This document shows, piece after piece, positions 1 to 5,772 of a stretch of DNA of 6,419 bases. The DNA lies in assembly GCA_023246535.1 (NCBI GenBank), contig JAHFIF010000043.1, forward strand, positions 1 through 6,419, in the 5' to 3' direction. The notes under the pieces were generated by a model. It was not told the DNA's origin, ran no database searches, and was given only the letters and a program-made list of their open reading frames with translations. How positions within the stretch are numbered: position 1 is the first letter of the stretch; the number at the start of each line of letters is the position of its first letter. This DNA comes from a bacterium. Lineage in GTDB: Bacteria; Patescibacteriota; Patescibacteriia; CAIQCM01. Made by a program: the position numbers and the translations under genes.

Positions 1-141
1 CACGATCGCCAAGAAAAAGACCAGCGCGCCGACAACGGCCACGAAGGCAACGGCGTAAACCAAAGGATGCGAACCGATGCGCAAAACGGCGACGGCGAAC
101 GGTTTTTTTGGCGGATTCCGGGTAACGGGATCGGCGGGCAT
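1..141 (-). CDS. Membrane protein of the pilus operon, N-terminal part only (PilO position)
   Basis: This is an open frame that starts at ATG 141-139 and runs off the window edge, so only 47 residues are visible. A basic, proline-containing cytoplasmic segment (about residues 1-27, including NPPKKP) is followed by a hydrophobic helix from about residue 28 to the edge (VYAVAFVAVVGALVFFLAIV), so it looks like a one-TM protein with its bulk outside the membrane. It begins 9 bases after the stop of the pilN-like gene and is surely co-transcribed with it. In type IV pilus clusters the order pilM-pilN-pilO is usual, and PilO has the same short-tail plus single-TM layout, so PilO or a second PilN/PilO-like protein is the best guess. 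No PilO-specific motif is visible in this fragment. No Shine-Dalgarno sequence precedes the ATG. Confidence 0.6.
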   Translation of the reverse strand, partial: MPADPVTRNPPKKPFAVAVLRIGSHPLVYAVAFVAVVGALVFFLAIV

Positions 142-150
142 AACGAGCGT

Positions 151-786
151 TTATTTAGCGGCGGGTTTATTGTTGAACATCGACGGATTGAACGTCAGCG
201 CCAGGTTAAAGCTGGCTTTGGTCAGATTATTCTTATCGTCATAGACCGGGCTTAAACCGGAAGCCACGACGGTCCTAATTTCGGGGCGCGATTTGAATTC
301 GCTGATCTGGGCCGCGTACGCCTCAAACGACGCCGCCGAAACGGCCAAATTGACCGACCCTTCGACCGAGATCGAGGCGGAGGTATAACCGACGGTCGGC
401 AGGGTGTAATTTTCCAAAAAGGCCAAAATTTTCAAACCGGTCTTATGCTCCGGCAGGATCGTGGCCAAAGCCTTCAGCCGCGACTGGGCAAACTTGGCTT
501 GTTTGATCGAAGGCTCCAGATCTTTCGATTGCTTGTTGTAATCCGCCGTTTCCTGATCCAGCTTGGCAACCGATTGCGTGTTGGTATTCACCAAAAACCA
601 CAAACCGCCGCAAACCGCGCCGACCGCGACGACAAAAATAATGACAATGGTGAGAAAACGGCGAAAACCGCGGCGCGGATCAAGCCGCTCCGCCTCATCG
701 GCCGGAATAAGCGAGACGCGCAACCCGACCTGATCGCTGGCGGCGGCGGGTGCGGCGGCTGGTTGATTTACGATTTCGTCAGGCAT
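151..786 (-). CDS. pilN: PilN-like type IV pilus inner-membrane protein
   Basis: The protein has 211 residues. Residues 1-22 are an Ala/Pro-rich cytoplasmic tail, followed by VSLIP at about 24-28, a plausible match to the INLLP-type motif by which PilN N-termini bind PilM. A basic stretch (DPRRGFRR) comes next, then one TM helix at about 44-66. Residues 70-110 are Lys/Gln/Leu-rich and probably coiled coil. The C-terminal part (about 115-205) alternates beta and helix in a way that fits the ferredoxin-like periplasmic domain of PilN/PilO proteins. In known systems PilN links cytoplasmic PilM to PilO and aligns the pilus platform. The gene starts 11 bases after the pilM stop and ends 9 bases before the next membrane protein. 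The family call rests on topology, the VSLIP motif and position after pilM. A PilO-like assignment is the main alternative. The upstream AAAAG is too weak to count as a ribosome site. Confidence 0.72.
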   Translation of the reverse strand: MPDEIVNQPAAAPAAASDQVGLRVSLIPADEAERLDPRRGFRRFLTIVIIFVVAVGAVCGGLWFLVNTNTQSVAKLDQETADYNKQSKDLEPSIKQAKFAQSRLKALATILPEHKTGLKILAFLENYTLPTVGYTSASISVEGSVNLAVSAASFEAYAAQISEFKSRPEIRTVVASGLSPVYDDKNNLTKASFNLALTFNPSMFNNKPAAK

Positions 787-797
787 GTCTTTTAACT

Positions 798-1898
798 TTA
801 CGATTCAAACTCGCGCATGGCCAAACCGACGGCAACCGAGAAACGCGGTCCGATCTCGTCCAGAAGCGGTCGCACATCGTCGGGATACAGAACGCGCGCC
901 CACGGATCGCCGCGGTAAACGCGCAAATTGAGTTTCTGCGAGAGGAAGACGTCCAGGTTCGGCAAAAGCGATCCGCCGCCGGTCAAAATCACCTTTTCGA
1001 CGGTTTTCGGCGGCGCCGCGGTTTTATCGGCCGAGATCTGCGTATCCAGCCCGGAAAAAAGCTTAAGCGAAAAATTCACCTCGGCCACGATCTGATTGAC
1101 CAACGGCTCAAAAACCGGCGGAATTCCGTTTTCCGCAACGGCGCCCATCGACTGAAAGTCGTTCTTCATCGATTCGGCTTCTTCGTCCGGCACGCCGAGG
1201 GCGGCGGCCGCGGCCTTGGTGAGCTTAAGGCCGCCAACATCGATCGATCGCGAAAGATAAGGAATGCCGCCGACCACGACCAGCACCGAGGTGCGCAGCG
1301 CGCCGACATCGATAATCATCAGGGTCGACTTGTCTTTTCCCACCAGCGAACGGATGAGGGCAAAAGCCTCGGTCTCCAGCGAGGCCAGTTCCAGGCCGGC
1401 GGCCCGAAAGATGGCCAAATATTTGGCGACCAGGTTTTTCGGGGCGGCCGTCAAAAGCACTTGAATGTTCTTGAGCGCATCCGGCCCCTTGGCCTTGAGC
1501 AATTCCGGCGAGGTGATGACTTTGGAATCCAGGATCAATTCTTCGAGCGGAATGGAAATGATCTTTCTGGCCTGAACTTCAATGGCGCCTTTTTGTTCTT
1601 TATCGGCCAATTTGGGCACGGAAAGAACCGAGGAAAAGACCGACGAGATCGGCAGTCCGGTCACCGCTTTTACCGCGGTCGCCTTGGACTTTTTGATCAT
1701 CGCCTTGATCGCCGCGCTGGTCCCGGCCACGTCGTCAAGCAGATTAAGCGACAGGTCGGACGTGGCGCGTTCCGAATAGGCGTAGGTGTGCAGTTTGGCC
1801 CGTCCGCCTTGTTCGTGGAACTCAACGAGCTTGATGCCGGCCGCGCCGATATCAATTCCCAGGTATGAATTCGTTTTTCCTATTCCAAATAAAGCCAT
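798..1898 (-). CDS. pilM: Type IV pilus assembly protein PilM (FtsA-like ATPase fold)
   Basis: The 366-residue length is normal for PilM, a cytoplasmic actin-fold ATPase related to FtsA that docks on the N-terminal tail of PilN and connects it to the pilus motor. The N-terminus MALFGIGK is family-typical. The actin-fold nucleotide motifs are in order: phosphate-1 LGIDIG at 13-18 (Asp16), phosphate-2 IIDVGALRTS at 195-204 (Asp197, Gly199), and the adenosine motif VILTGGGSLLP at 303-313. The segment between about residues 80 and 170 (GLP...VLLTAAPKNLV) corresponds to the SHS2-like insert of PilM/FtsA. The tail FSVAVGLAMRE is also characteristic. The start is fixed by this N-terminus and by a -10 element only 8 bases upstream, which predicts a leaderless mRNA. 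It opens the pilus operon and lies 25 bases after the secreted repeat protein gene. Confidence 0.95.
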   Translation of the reverse strand: MALFGIGKTNSYLGIDIGAAGIKLVEFHEQGGRAKLHTYAYSERATSDLSLNLLDDVAGTSAAIKAMIKKSKATAVKAVTGLPISSVFSSVLSVPKLADKEQKGAIEVQARKIISIPLEELILDSKVITSPELLKAKGPDALKNIQVLLTAAPKNLVAKYLAIFRAAGLELASLETEAFALIRSLVGKDKSTLMIIDVGALRTSVLVVVGGIPYLSRSIDVGGLKLTKAAAAALGVPDEEAESMKNDFQSMGAVAENGIPPVFEPLVNQIVAEVNFSLKLFSGLDTQISADKTAAPPKTVEKVILTGGGSLLPNLDVFLSQKLNLRVYRGDPWARVLYPDDVRPLLDEIGPRFSVAVGLAMREFES

Positions 1899-1906
1899 GT
1901 AAGAAC

Positions 1907-1915
1907 ATTATACCA
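1907..1915 (-). promoter_or_regulatory. Extended -10 promoter of the pilM operon, predicted leaderless
   Basis: Read on the minus strand, 1915-1907 is TGGTATAAT: a perfect -10 hexamer with the TGn extension. The -35 position at the 17-base spacing (1935-1930, GTCAGT) is poor, as expected for an extended -10 promoter. Seven bases past the hexamer is A1900, and the pilM ATG starts at 1898, so the predicted leader is about 2 bases. The element begins 8 bases after the stop codon of the upstream gene (1926-1924), inside the 25-base gap. It suggests that the pilus genes can be transcribed independently of the secreted repeat protein. Confidence 0.72.
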
Positions 1916-1923
1916 CACGCCGC

Positions 1924-3513
1924 TTAATAACTGACGGCCGGCAACGACGCGATAAAGTCGTTCATGCCCGGCGGCGTGTTAACGACGATGCGGCCATCGT
2001 TAACGATCTGTTCGGACGGCTGATTGGCGCCGCCCTGGTAATTGCGCTGGAAGTTGAATTGCTTGGCCACGACCACGCCGTTGATCCTCAGCGCCGCTTC
2101 GGTTTTGGGGTCATTGGTCGTGCCGGTGGAAATTTCGCCTTCGGCGTAAATGTTGGCGTCGATCTGGGTCACATTGCTGTCGATCGTGATATTCCCGGGA
2201 TGTCCGGCGCCATCATCAAGCACCAAAATGCCGAGCGAGGCCAATTGTTTAAGGCTGGTGATCGTGCCGCCGCCATAAACGACGTTGCCGGTTATTTCCA
2301 AATTGCCGCGAACGATGAGCAGGCCGGCGCCGCTGCCCGTTCCGGTCGCGTTTTTAAAGGTCGTTGCGCCCATGACCCACGAGCCGCTATGCGTCACTGT
2401 GTCGTAAACCGCGCCGCCCAAAGCCATGTCGGTGCTCAAGAACGGCGGCGCCGGCAAGGTGCTCACGTTGGTATTGGTGATCTGGCCCCACGGCCCGTAT
2501 TTTTGCAGCACGAGCGGGCTGGAGGCGCTGGTATCGTAGTTGATCGGGAAAATGCCGTTCTTGGTCGGATCAGCATCGGCGGTATAGGTCTTGTAGCCAC
2601 GCAGCTTGATCCGGCCGAGCGTGTTGGAATAATTGCTGCCTTTTTTCGGCAAGCTGATGTTCGGCGACAGCGTTCCGGACGAACACTTGCTCAAGTCGTT
2701 CGTAAAGTTGGTGACACCCGACGAACCAAGACCGGAGTCGATACAGTAGGTGGCGTTCGTCTGGGCAAAAGTGGTGGTGAAAGGCGACGGCGTGGAAATG
2801 CGTCCTTTGGAGTAAAGGTCGCCGTAGAGAACTTGAACCCAGGGCACGCCGCCGTAGGTGCCGGGAGTGGGAACGCCGGCTTGCACGTAGTTCGGCGAAA
2901 AGTGGATCCATCCGAAGCCGCTGGCATAGTTCGCCGCCGTGCATTGCGTGCCGCTGTTCACGCCTGAACAATTAAACGCGTAGCCCTGAAACTGGCCGTC
3001 GTAATTGGGCGGCGGCGGCGTCGGGCTGTTCAAAGTCGTATAAACGTAATAGCTGTGCGCGCCACAGGTGTTGCGCACCGAGTGAACCCCGTCGCTTTGG
3101 CAGTTGAACGAGATCCAACCGTCATTGCCGGTCGCATACGACAAGGCGCGCGCCCAGCCGTAAACCTGCGGCGTGTATTGATCGCTGCCGAGCGTCGCCC
3201 AGCTGGCGGCTCCATCGGGCGCGGTCATGGCGCCACAGGTCGTGCCAAAGCACATCCAGCCGATGTTCGGCGACCAGGCGTACCCGGTTAAATTGCGCGA
3301 CGAATCAATGGTCACGCCGTACGAATAGGCGGCGGCGGCGCCGCTGCAGGTCGCAGCCGTGCAGTTGGTCGAGTTCATCGACACCCAGCCGATCGCCGAC
3401 GACCAGGCCCAACCCTTAAAAATATCGCCCGTCCCGGCGTTCGTCCCGAAGGGAACCGCCAGCATGGCGACGGCAACAACGACCTGGATCGTTTTTCGTA
3501 AAAAATTTTTCAT
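1924..3513 (-). CDS. Secreted surface protein with GYAW/GW repeats and paired cysteines
   Basis: The protein has 529 residues from ATG 3513. This start gives a clean signal peptide: MKNFLRK, a hydrophobic core at 10-22 and likely cleavage after TNA at 24-26. A start 16 codons further upstream would run into the RNase HI gene and spoil the signal. Residues 34-206 hold four repeats that begin with G-[YW]-A and end with G-W-[IVM]: at 34-46, 77-89, 119-136 and 177-205. A proline linker (PTPPPP) sits between units 3 and 4. There are ten cysteines, spaced as five close pairs: 51/56, 88/93, 138/150, 182/191 and 257/277. The C-terminal part (about 397-529) is rich in short beta strands with Gly/Asn/Asp turns (for example LLIVRGNLEITGNVVYGG), suggesting a beta-solenoid or a shelf-like surface domain. 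No sortase motif or C-terminal TM is seen. I recognise the style from Patescibacteria but know no named family or function. The adjacent pilM operon makes a pilus-associated or cell-surface role possible, which is inference. Confidence 0.88.
   Translation of the reverse strand: MKNFLRKTIQVVVAVAMLAVPFGTNAGTGDIFKGWAWSSAIGWVSMNSTNCTAATCSGAAAAYSYGVTIDSSRNLTGYAWSPNIGWMCFGTTCGAMTAPDGAASWATLGSDQYTPQVYGWARALSYATGNDGWISFNCQSDGVHSVRNTCGAHSYYVYTTLNSPTPPPPNYDGQFQGYAFNCSGVNSGTQCTAANYASGFGWIHFSPNYVQAGVPTPGTYGGVPWVQVLYGDLYSKGRISTPSPFTTTFAQTNATYCIDSGLGSSGVTNFTNDLSKCSSGTLSPNISLPKKGSNYSNTLGRIKLRGYKTYTADADPTKNGIFPINYDTSASSPLVLQKYGPWGQITNTNVSTLPAPPFLSTDMALGGAVYDTVTHSGSWVMGATTFKNATGTGSGAGLLIVRGNLEITGNVVYGGGTITSLKQLASLGILVLDDGAGHPGNITIDSNVTQIDANIYAEGEISTGTTNDPKTEAALRINGVVVAKQFNFQRNYQGGANQPSEQIVNDGRIVVNTPPGMNDFIASLPAVSY
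2896..3414 (-). repeat. Four-unit GYAW...GW protein repeat region
   Basis: This stretch encodes residues 34-206 of the secreted protein. Unit cores are GWAWSSAIGWVSM (34), GYAWSPNIGWMCF (77), GWARA...DGWISF (119) and GYAFN...FGWIHF (177). Units 1 and 2 are compact. Units 3 and 4 carry insertions of about 5 and 16 residues between the two halves of the motif. Distances between unit starts are 43, 42 and 58 residues. The DNA of the units has diverged, so this is an old protein repeat and not a recent tandem duplication. Each unit is followed, or in unit 4 interrupted, by a cysteine pair. Confidence 0.8.
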
Positions 3514-3522
3514 AATGATCGA

Positions 3523-3528
3523 ATTATT
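3523..3528 (-). promoter_or_regulatory. Possible -10 element of the secreted repeat protein gene
   Basis: Minus-strand 3528-3523 is AATAAT, 5 of 6 matches to TATAAT. It overlaps the TAA stop (3529-3527) of the RNase HI gene. The seventh base downstream is A3516, giving a predicted leader of 3 bases before ATG 3513. There is no good -35 at 17 bases (3551-3546, CGATCG) and no TGn extension, so the case is weak. It is supported mainly by the same spacing being found at two stronger promoters in the window. Without it, the gene would depend on read-through from recJ and the RNase HI gene. Confidence 0.35.
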
Positions 3529-3943
3529 ATTTGCTCGACAAATGGCGATCGATGGCCGCATTAACCTCGGCGTCGGCGGCGGCGTTAAATTCGCGGCGAA
3601 CGTGGTGAAAGGTTATTTTTTTGAACCCAACGCTCAAATTATAGGCGCGCAGGTACAAAGTTTGCAGATCCTTGTCCCGGACTTTATACTCGCGCCGCAT
3701 CTGTTTAACCACCAGCTCGGAGTCTAGCCTACATTCTACCTCTTTTGCGCCAAGTTCGGAAGTGCGTTCCAGCGCGGCGATCAAAGCGCGGTATTCCGCT
3801 TGATTATTGGTGGTTTCGCCGATGTAGCGGCCGAAAGAATCCACAACCCGTTCGCCCTCCATGATGACAATGCCGATCCCGGCCGGTCCCGGATTCCCGC
3901 GCGCGCCGCCGTCGGTGTAAGTGATCAATTTTTCGTGGTTCAT
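3527..3943 (-). CDS. rnhA: Ribonuclease HI family protein
   Basis: The 138-residue enzyme is predicted to cut the RNA strand of RNA:DNA hybrids, as in removal of R-loops and leftover primers, in the cytoplasm. The opening LITYTDGGARGNPGPAG is a family signature. The four metal-binding acidic residues are all present: Asp11 (TDGG), Glu50 (NNQAEYRAL), Asp74 (RLDSELVVKQM) and Asp124 (NAAADAEVN). It is shorter than the 155-residue E. coli RNase HI, and the region of the E. coli basic protrusion looks reduced, as in the short RNase HI-like group. HHVRREFN before Asp124 is the usual C-terminal motif. The start at 3943 is chosen because MNHEKLITYTDGG begins right at the first strand and its ATG overlaps the recJ stop (ATGA). 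An in-frame ATG at 3997 would add 18 residues buried in recJ. It is translated from the recJ mRNA, probably by coupling. Confidence 0.93.
   Translation of the reverse strand: MNHEKLITYTDGGARGNPGPAGIGIVIMEGERVVDSFGRYIGETTNNQAEYRALIAALERTSELGAKEVECRLDSELVVKQMRREYKVRDKDLQTLYLRAYNLSVGFKKITFHHVRREFNAAADAEVNAAIDRHLSSK
3940..3943 (-). other. ATGA stop/start overlap coupling recJ to rnhA
   Basis: Minus-strand 3943-3940 reads ATGA: the rnhA start codon (3943-3941) overlaps the recJ stop TGA (3942-3940). The bases just upstream are A-rich (AAAAAAGAA) and offer no clear ribosome site, so termination-reinitiation is the likely way rnhA is translated. The overlap also confirms that TGA is a stop codon in this genome. 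Confidence 0.85.
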
Positions 3944-5652
3944 TTCTTTTTTGTTAAGTCGACGATCCGCAGCTGCAATTCGCGGCGGCCGTTCCATTCA
4001 TTAACTCCGATCTCGAAGACGGCGTCGATCTTGTCGCCGGCCGAAAGCTCCCCGGCCCAGCTGCCGAATTTGAAACCAATGCATTTGTAAGGCTTGCCTT
4101 CGTTCTCGCACAGCGTCAAGCGCAAATGCTTGCCGTCGGCGCCGATCGCGTCCGCGGCAATGACCGACAGGCCGCGCCCGACAAAGAGCGGCGGCCGGTT
4201 GCCCATGCCGTGCGGCTCGAACTTGGCCAGCCATTTTTCCAATTCCCAATCAATTTGCTTGAGCGATATTTCCGCGTCCACGTCCAGCGCCGGGGTCAGA
4301 TCCTTCCCCGCCAGGTCGCTTTGGCCCAACGCGACGATCCGTTTTTTAAAATCATCAAATTTGTCCGGCAGAATGCTCATCCCGGCCGCGCCAATGTGCC
4401 CGCCGAAGCGCAAAAAGGCATCGGGGATTTTTTGCATGGCCAGAATCAAGTTCCAGGCCGGGATCGAGCGGCCCGAACCGACCAATTCATTTTCGTTCTT
4501 CTTGGTAAAGACAAAAGCCGGACGGTTGAATTCTTCCACGATCTTGCCGGCCACCAGACCCATCAGCCCCGCCGGCCATTTTTCATCATAAGCGACCAGC
4601 ACCGGCGCCTCTTCCTGGCCGGTGGCCAAAATTTGTTCGCGCACCTGGTCGGTCATCGTTTTGGTGACGCGCTGCCGCTCGGTGTTGGTGTCGTTAAGGG
4701 CGATGGCCAGCCGCACCGCTTCTTCCTCGTCAACGGCATTAAGGAGCGCGACCGCGCCGTTGGCATGGTCCATGCGCCCGGCGGCGTTGATCCGCGGCGC
4801 AATTTGAAAACCGATCGTCGTGGTCGTGACCGCGCCCGGCACAATGCCGGCCGTTTCATAAAGCTTGACCAGGCCGAGCCGCGTCGTCTTGTTCAAAACG
4901 CGCAAGCCGAAACTGGTCAGCGTCCGCGCTTCGCCCAAAAGCGGCACCATGTCGGCGACGAGCGCGATGGCCGCCAGTTCGGTCAAACGCTTTTCAAACG
5001 CTTCAACGTTGGGGATGGGCCGCGTCTTCAACAGCGCCTGGCTCAATTTAAAAGCCACCGCGCCGCCGGAGAGGAATTTGCACGGATAAGATTCGCCGGA
5101 AATTTTTGGATGGATGATCGAAAAAACTTTGGCCGGCAACTCGGCCGGCTCTTGATGGTGGTCGGTGACGATCACGTCGATCCCCTGCGCCGCGGCAAAG
5201 GCAATTTCGGCCGTGTTGGAAATCCCGCAGTCGCAAGTGATGATCACTTTTGTTCCTTGCGCCGCCAAGTATTCGATCGCTTTGACGTTCAGCCCGTAGC
5301 CCTCGGTCTCGCGGTGCGGCGTGTAAATGTCGGCGCTGAATCCGTATTCGCGCAAGGTGGCCGCCAGGATCGTGCCCGCCGGCACGCCGTCGGCGTCGTA
5401 GTCGGCAAAGATCGTAATCTTCTCTTTGGCGTCGACCGCCTTGAAGATCCGGTCGACGGTCTTTTTCATGTCGCGAAAAAGGAACGGGTCGTGCACGTCG
5501 CGCGCCCAGTCGGGGTCCAAAAATTCGCGGATCTGTTCTTTATCCTTGATGTCGCGGTTCCACAGCAGCGACGCCACGAGCGGCGGGTACTCGGAGAGTC
5601 CGCTTAAAAATTCCGCCGGAGCCGTGGCTTTGACGATCCAGCGTTTTTGCAT
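3940..5652 (-). CDS. recJ: Single-stranded-DNA-specific exonuclease RecJ
   Basis: The 570-residue length is usual for bacterial RecJ, a metal-dependent 5'-3' exonuclease on single-stranded DNA used in recombination, mismatch and base-excision repair. The DHH domain shows motif I DYDADG at 84-89, motif II CDCG at 140-143 (Asp141) and motif III DHH at 164-166. INAAGRMDHA at 288-297 closes the catalytic core. The DHHA1 domain has VGSGRS at 391-396 and GGHIGAAGM at 417-425. The OB-like C-terminal domain includes FEPHGMGNRPPLF at 478-490 and the RELQLRIVDL end. All recognised metal-binding residues appear intact. One local oddity is Pro91 right after motif I (DGVP), where Thr is commonly found. 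The ATG at 5652 is 10 bases after the stop of the 33-residue membrane protein, so the two share a transcript. No Shine-Dalgarno sequence is seen (upstream CTTTTTCGT). The rnhA start overlaps the stop. Confidence 0.97.
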   Translation of the reverse strand: MQKRWIVKATAPAEFLSGLSEYPPLVASLLWNRDIKDKEQIREFLDPDWARDVHDPFLFRDMKKTVDRIFKAVDAKEKITIFADYDADGVPAGTILAATLREYGFSADIYTPHRETEGYGLNVKAIEYLAAQGTKVIITCDCGISNTAEIAFAAAQGIDVIVTDHHQEPAELPAKVFSIIHPKISGESYPCKFLSGGAVAFKLSQALLKTRPIPNVEAFEKRLTELAAIALVADMVPLLGEARTLTSFGLRVLNKTTRLGLVKLYETAGIVPGAVTTTTIGFQIAPRINAAGRMDHANGAVALLNAVDEEEAVRLAIALNDTNTERQRVTKTMTDQVREQILATGQEEAPVLVAYDEKWPAGLMGLVAGKIVEEFNRPAFVFTKKNENELVGSGRSIPAWNLILAMQKIPDAFLRFGGHIGAAGMSILPDKFDDFKKRIVALGQSDLAGKDLTPALDVDAEISLKQIDWELEKWLAKFEPHGMGNRPPLFVGRGLSVIAADAIGADGKHLRLTLCENEGKPYKCIGFKFGSWAGELSAGDKIDAVFEIGVNEWNGRRELQLRIVDLTKKK

Positions 5653-5662
5653 ACGAAAAAGG

Positions 5663-5764
5663 TTAGCGCCCCAAACTGGCGGTAAAGGCCAAGGTCGAAA
5701 GGATGGTCATGGCGACGATCCCGACCCAAACGATCTTCATGAGCGCGCGCTTCTTTATCTTCAT
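5663..5764 (-). CDS. 33-residue single-TM small membrane protein
   Basis: This short frame runs from ATG 5764 to TAA 5665-5663. It encodes a very basic N-terminus (MKIKKRALMK), a hydrophobic helix at about residues 11-29 (IVWVGIVAMTILSTLAFTA) and a short tail SLGR, so it should sit in the membrane with the N-terminus inside. The case for a real gene is positional: a good promoter ends just before its ATG, and recJ follows 10 bases after its stop. An internal ATG at Met9 is an alternative start. I recognise no family. It could be a bona fide membrane microprotein or an upstream ORF whose translation delivers ribosomes to recJ, which lacks its own ribosome site. The helix fills almost the whole protein, so no soluble domain can be assigned. 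Confidence 0.62.
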   Translation of the reverse strand: MKIKKRALMKIVWVGIVAMTILSTLAFTASLGR

Positions 5765-5772
5765 AAGGCAGT

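Noticed and set aside
750..1868. Plus-strand open frame of 372 codons antisense to pilM
   Set aside because: The same kind of shadow of a GC-rich gene. pilM has full motif support on the minus strand.
2059..2967. Plus-strand open frame of 302 codons antisense to the secreted protein
   Set aside because: The minus-strand frame has a signal peptide, repeats and paired cysteines, while the antisense product shows no such structure.
3007..3022. GGC-rich triplet run
   Set aside because: It encodes the proline linker of the secreted protein, so it is a coding low-complexity run and not a separate repeat element.
3514..3561. Upstream start at 3561 for the secreted protein
   Set aside because: It would overlap rnhA and put 16 polar residues before a normal signal peptide that starts cleanly at 3513.
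3638..3643. Perfect TATAAT on the minus strand inside rnhA
   Set aside because: It encodes Tyr-Asn in a conserved reading frame, has no TGn extension, and lies about 125 bases from the next ATG.
3944..3997. Upstream start at 3997 for rnhA
   Set aside because: The extra 18 residues lie in recJ and precede the first strand of the fold. ATG 3943 gives the ATGA overlap and a normal N-terminus.
4126..5607. Long plus-strand open frame of 493 codons antisense to recJ
   Set aside because: It is an antisense shadow: recJ is unmistakable on the other strand, and the antisense product is Arg/Gly/Gln-rich low-complexity with no known domain and no promoter.
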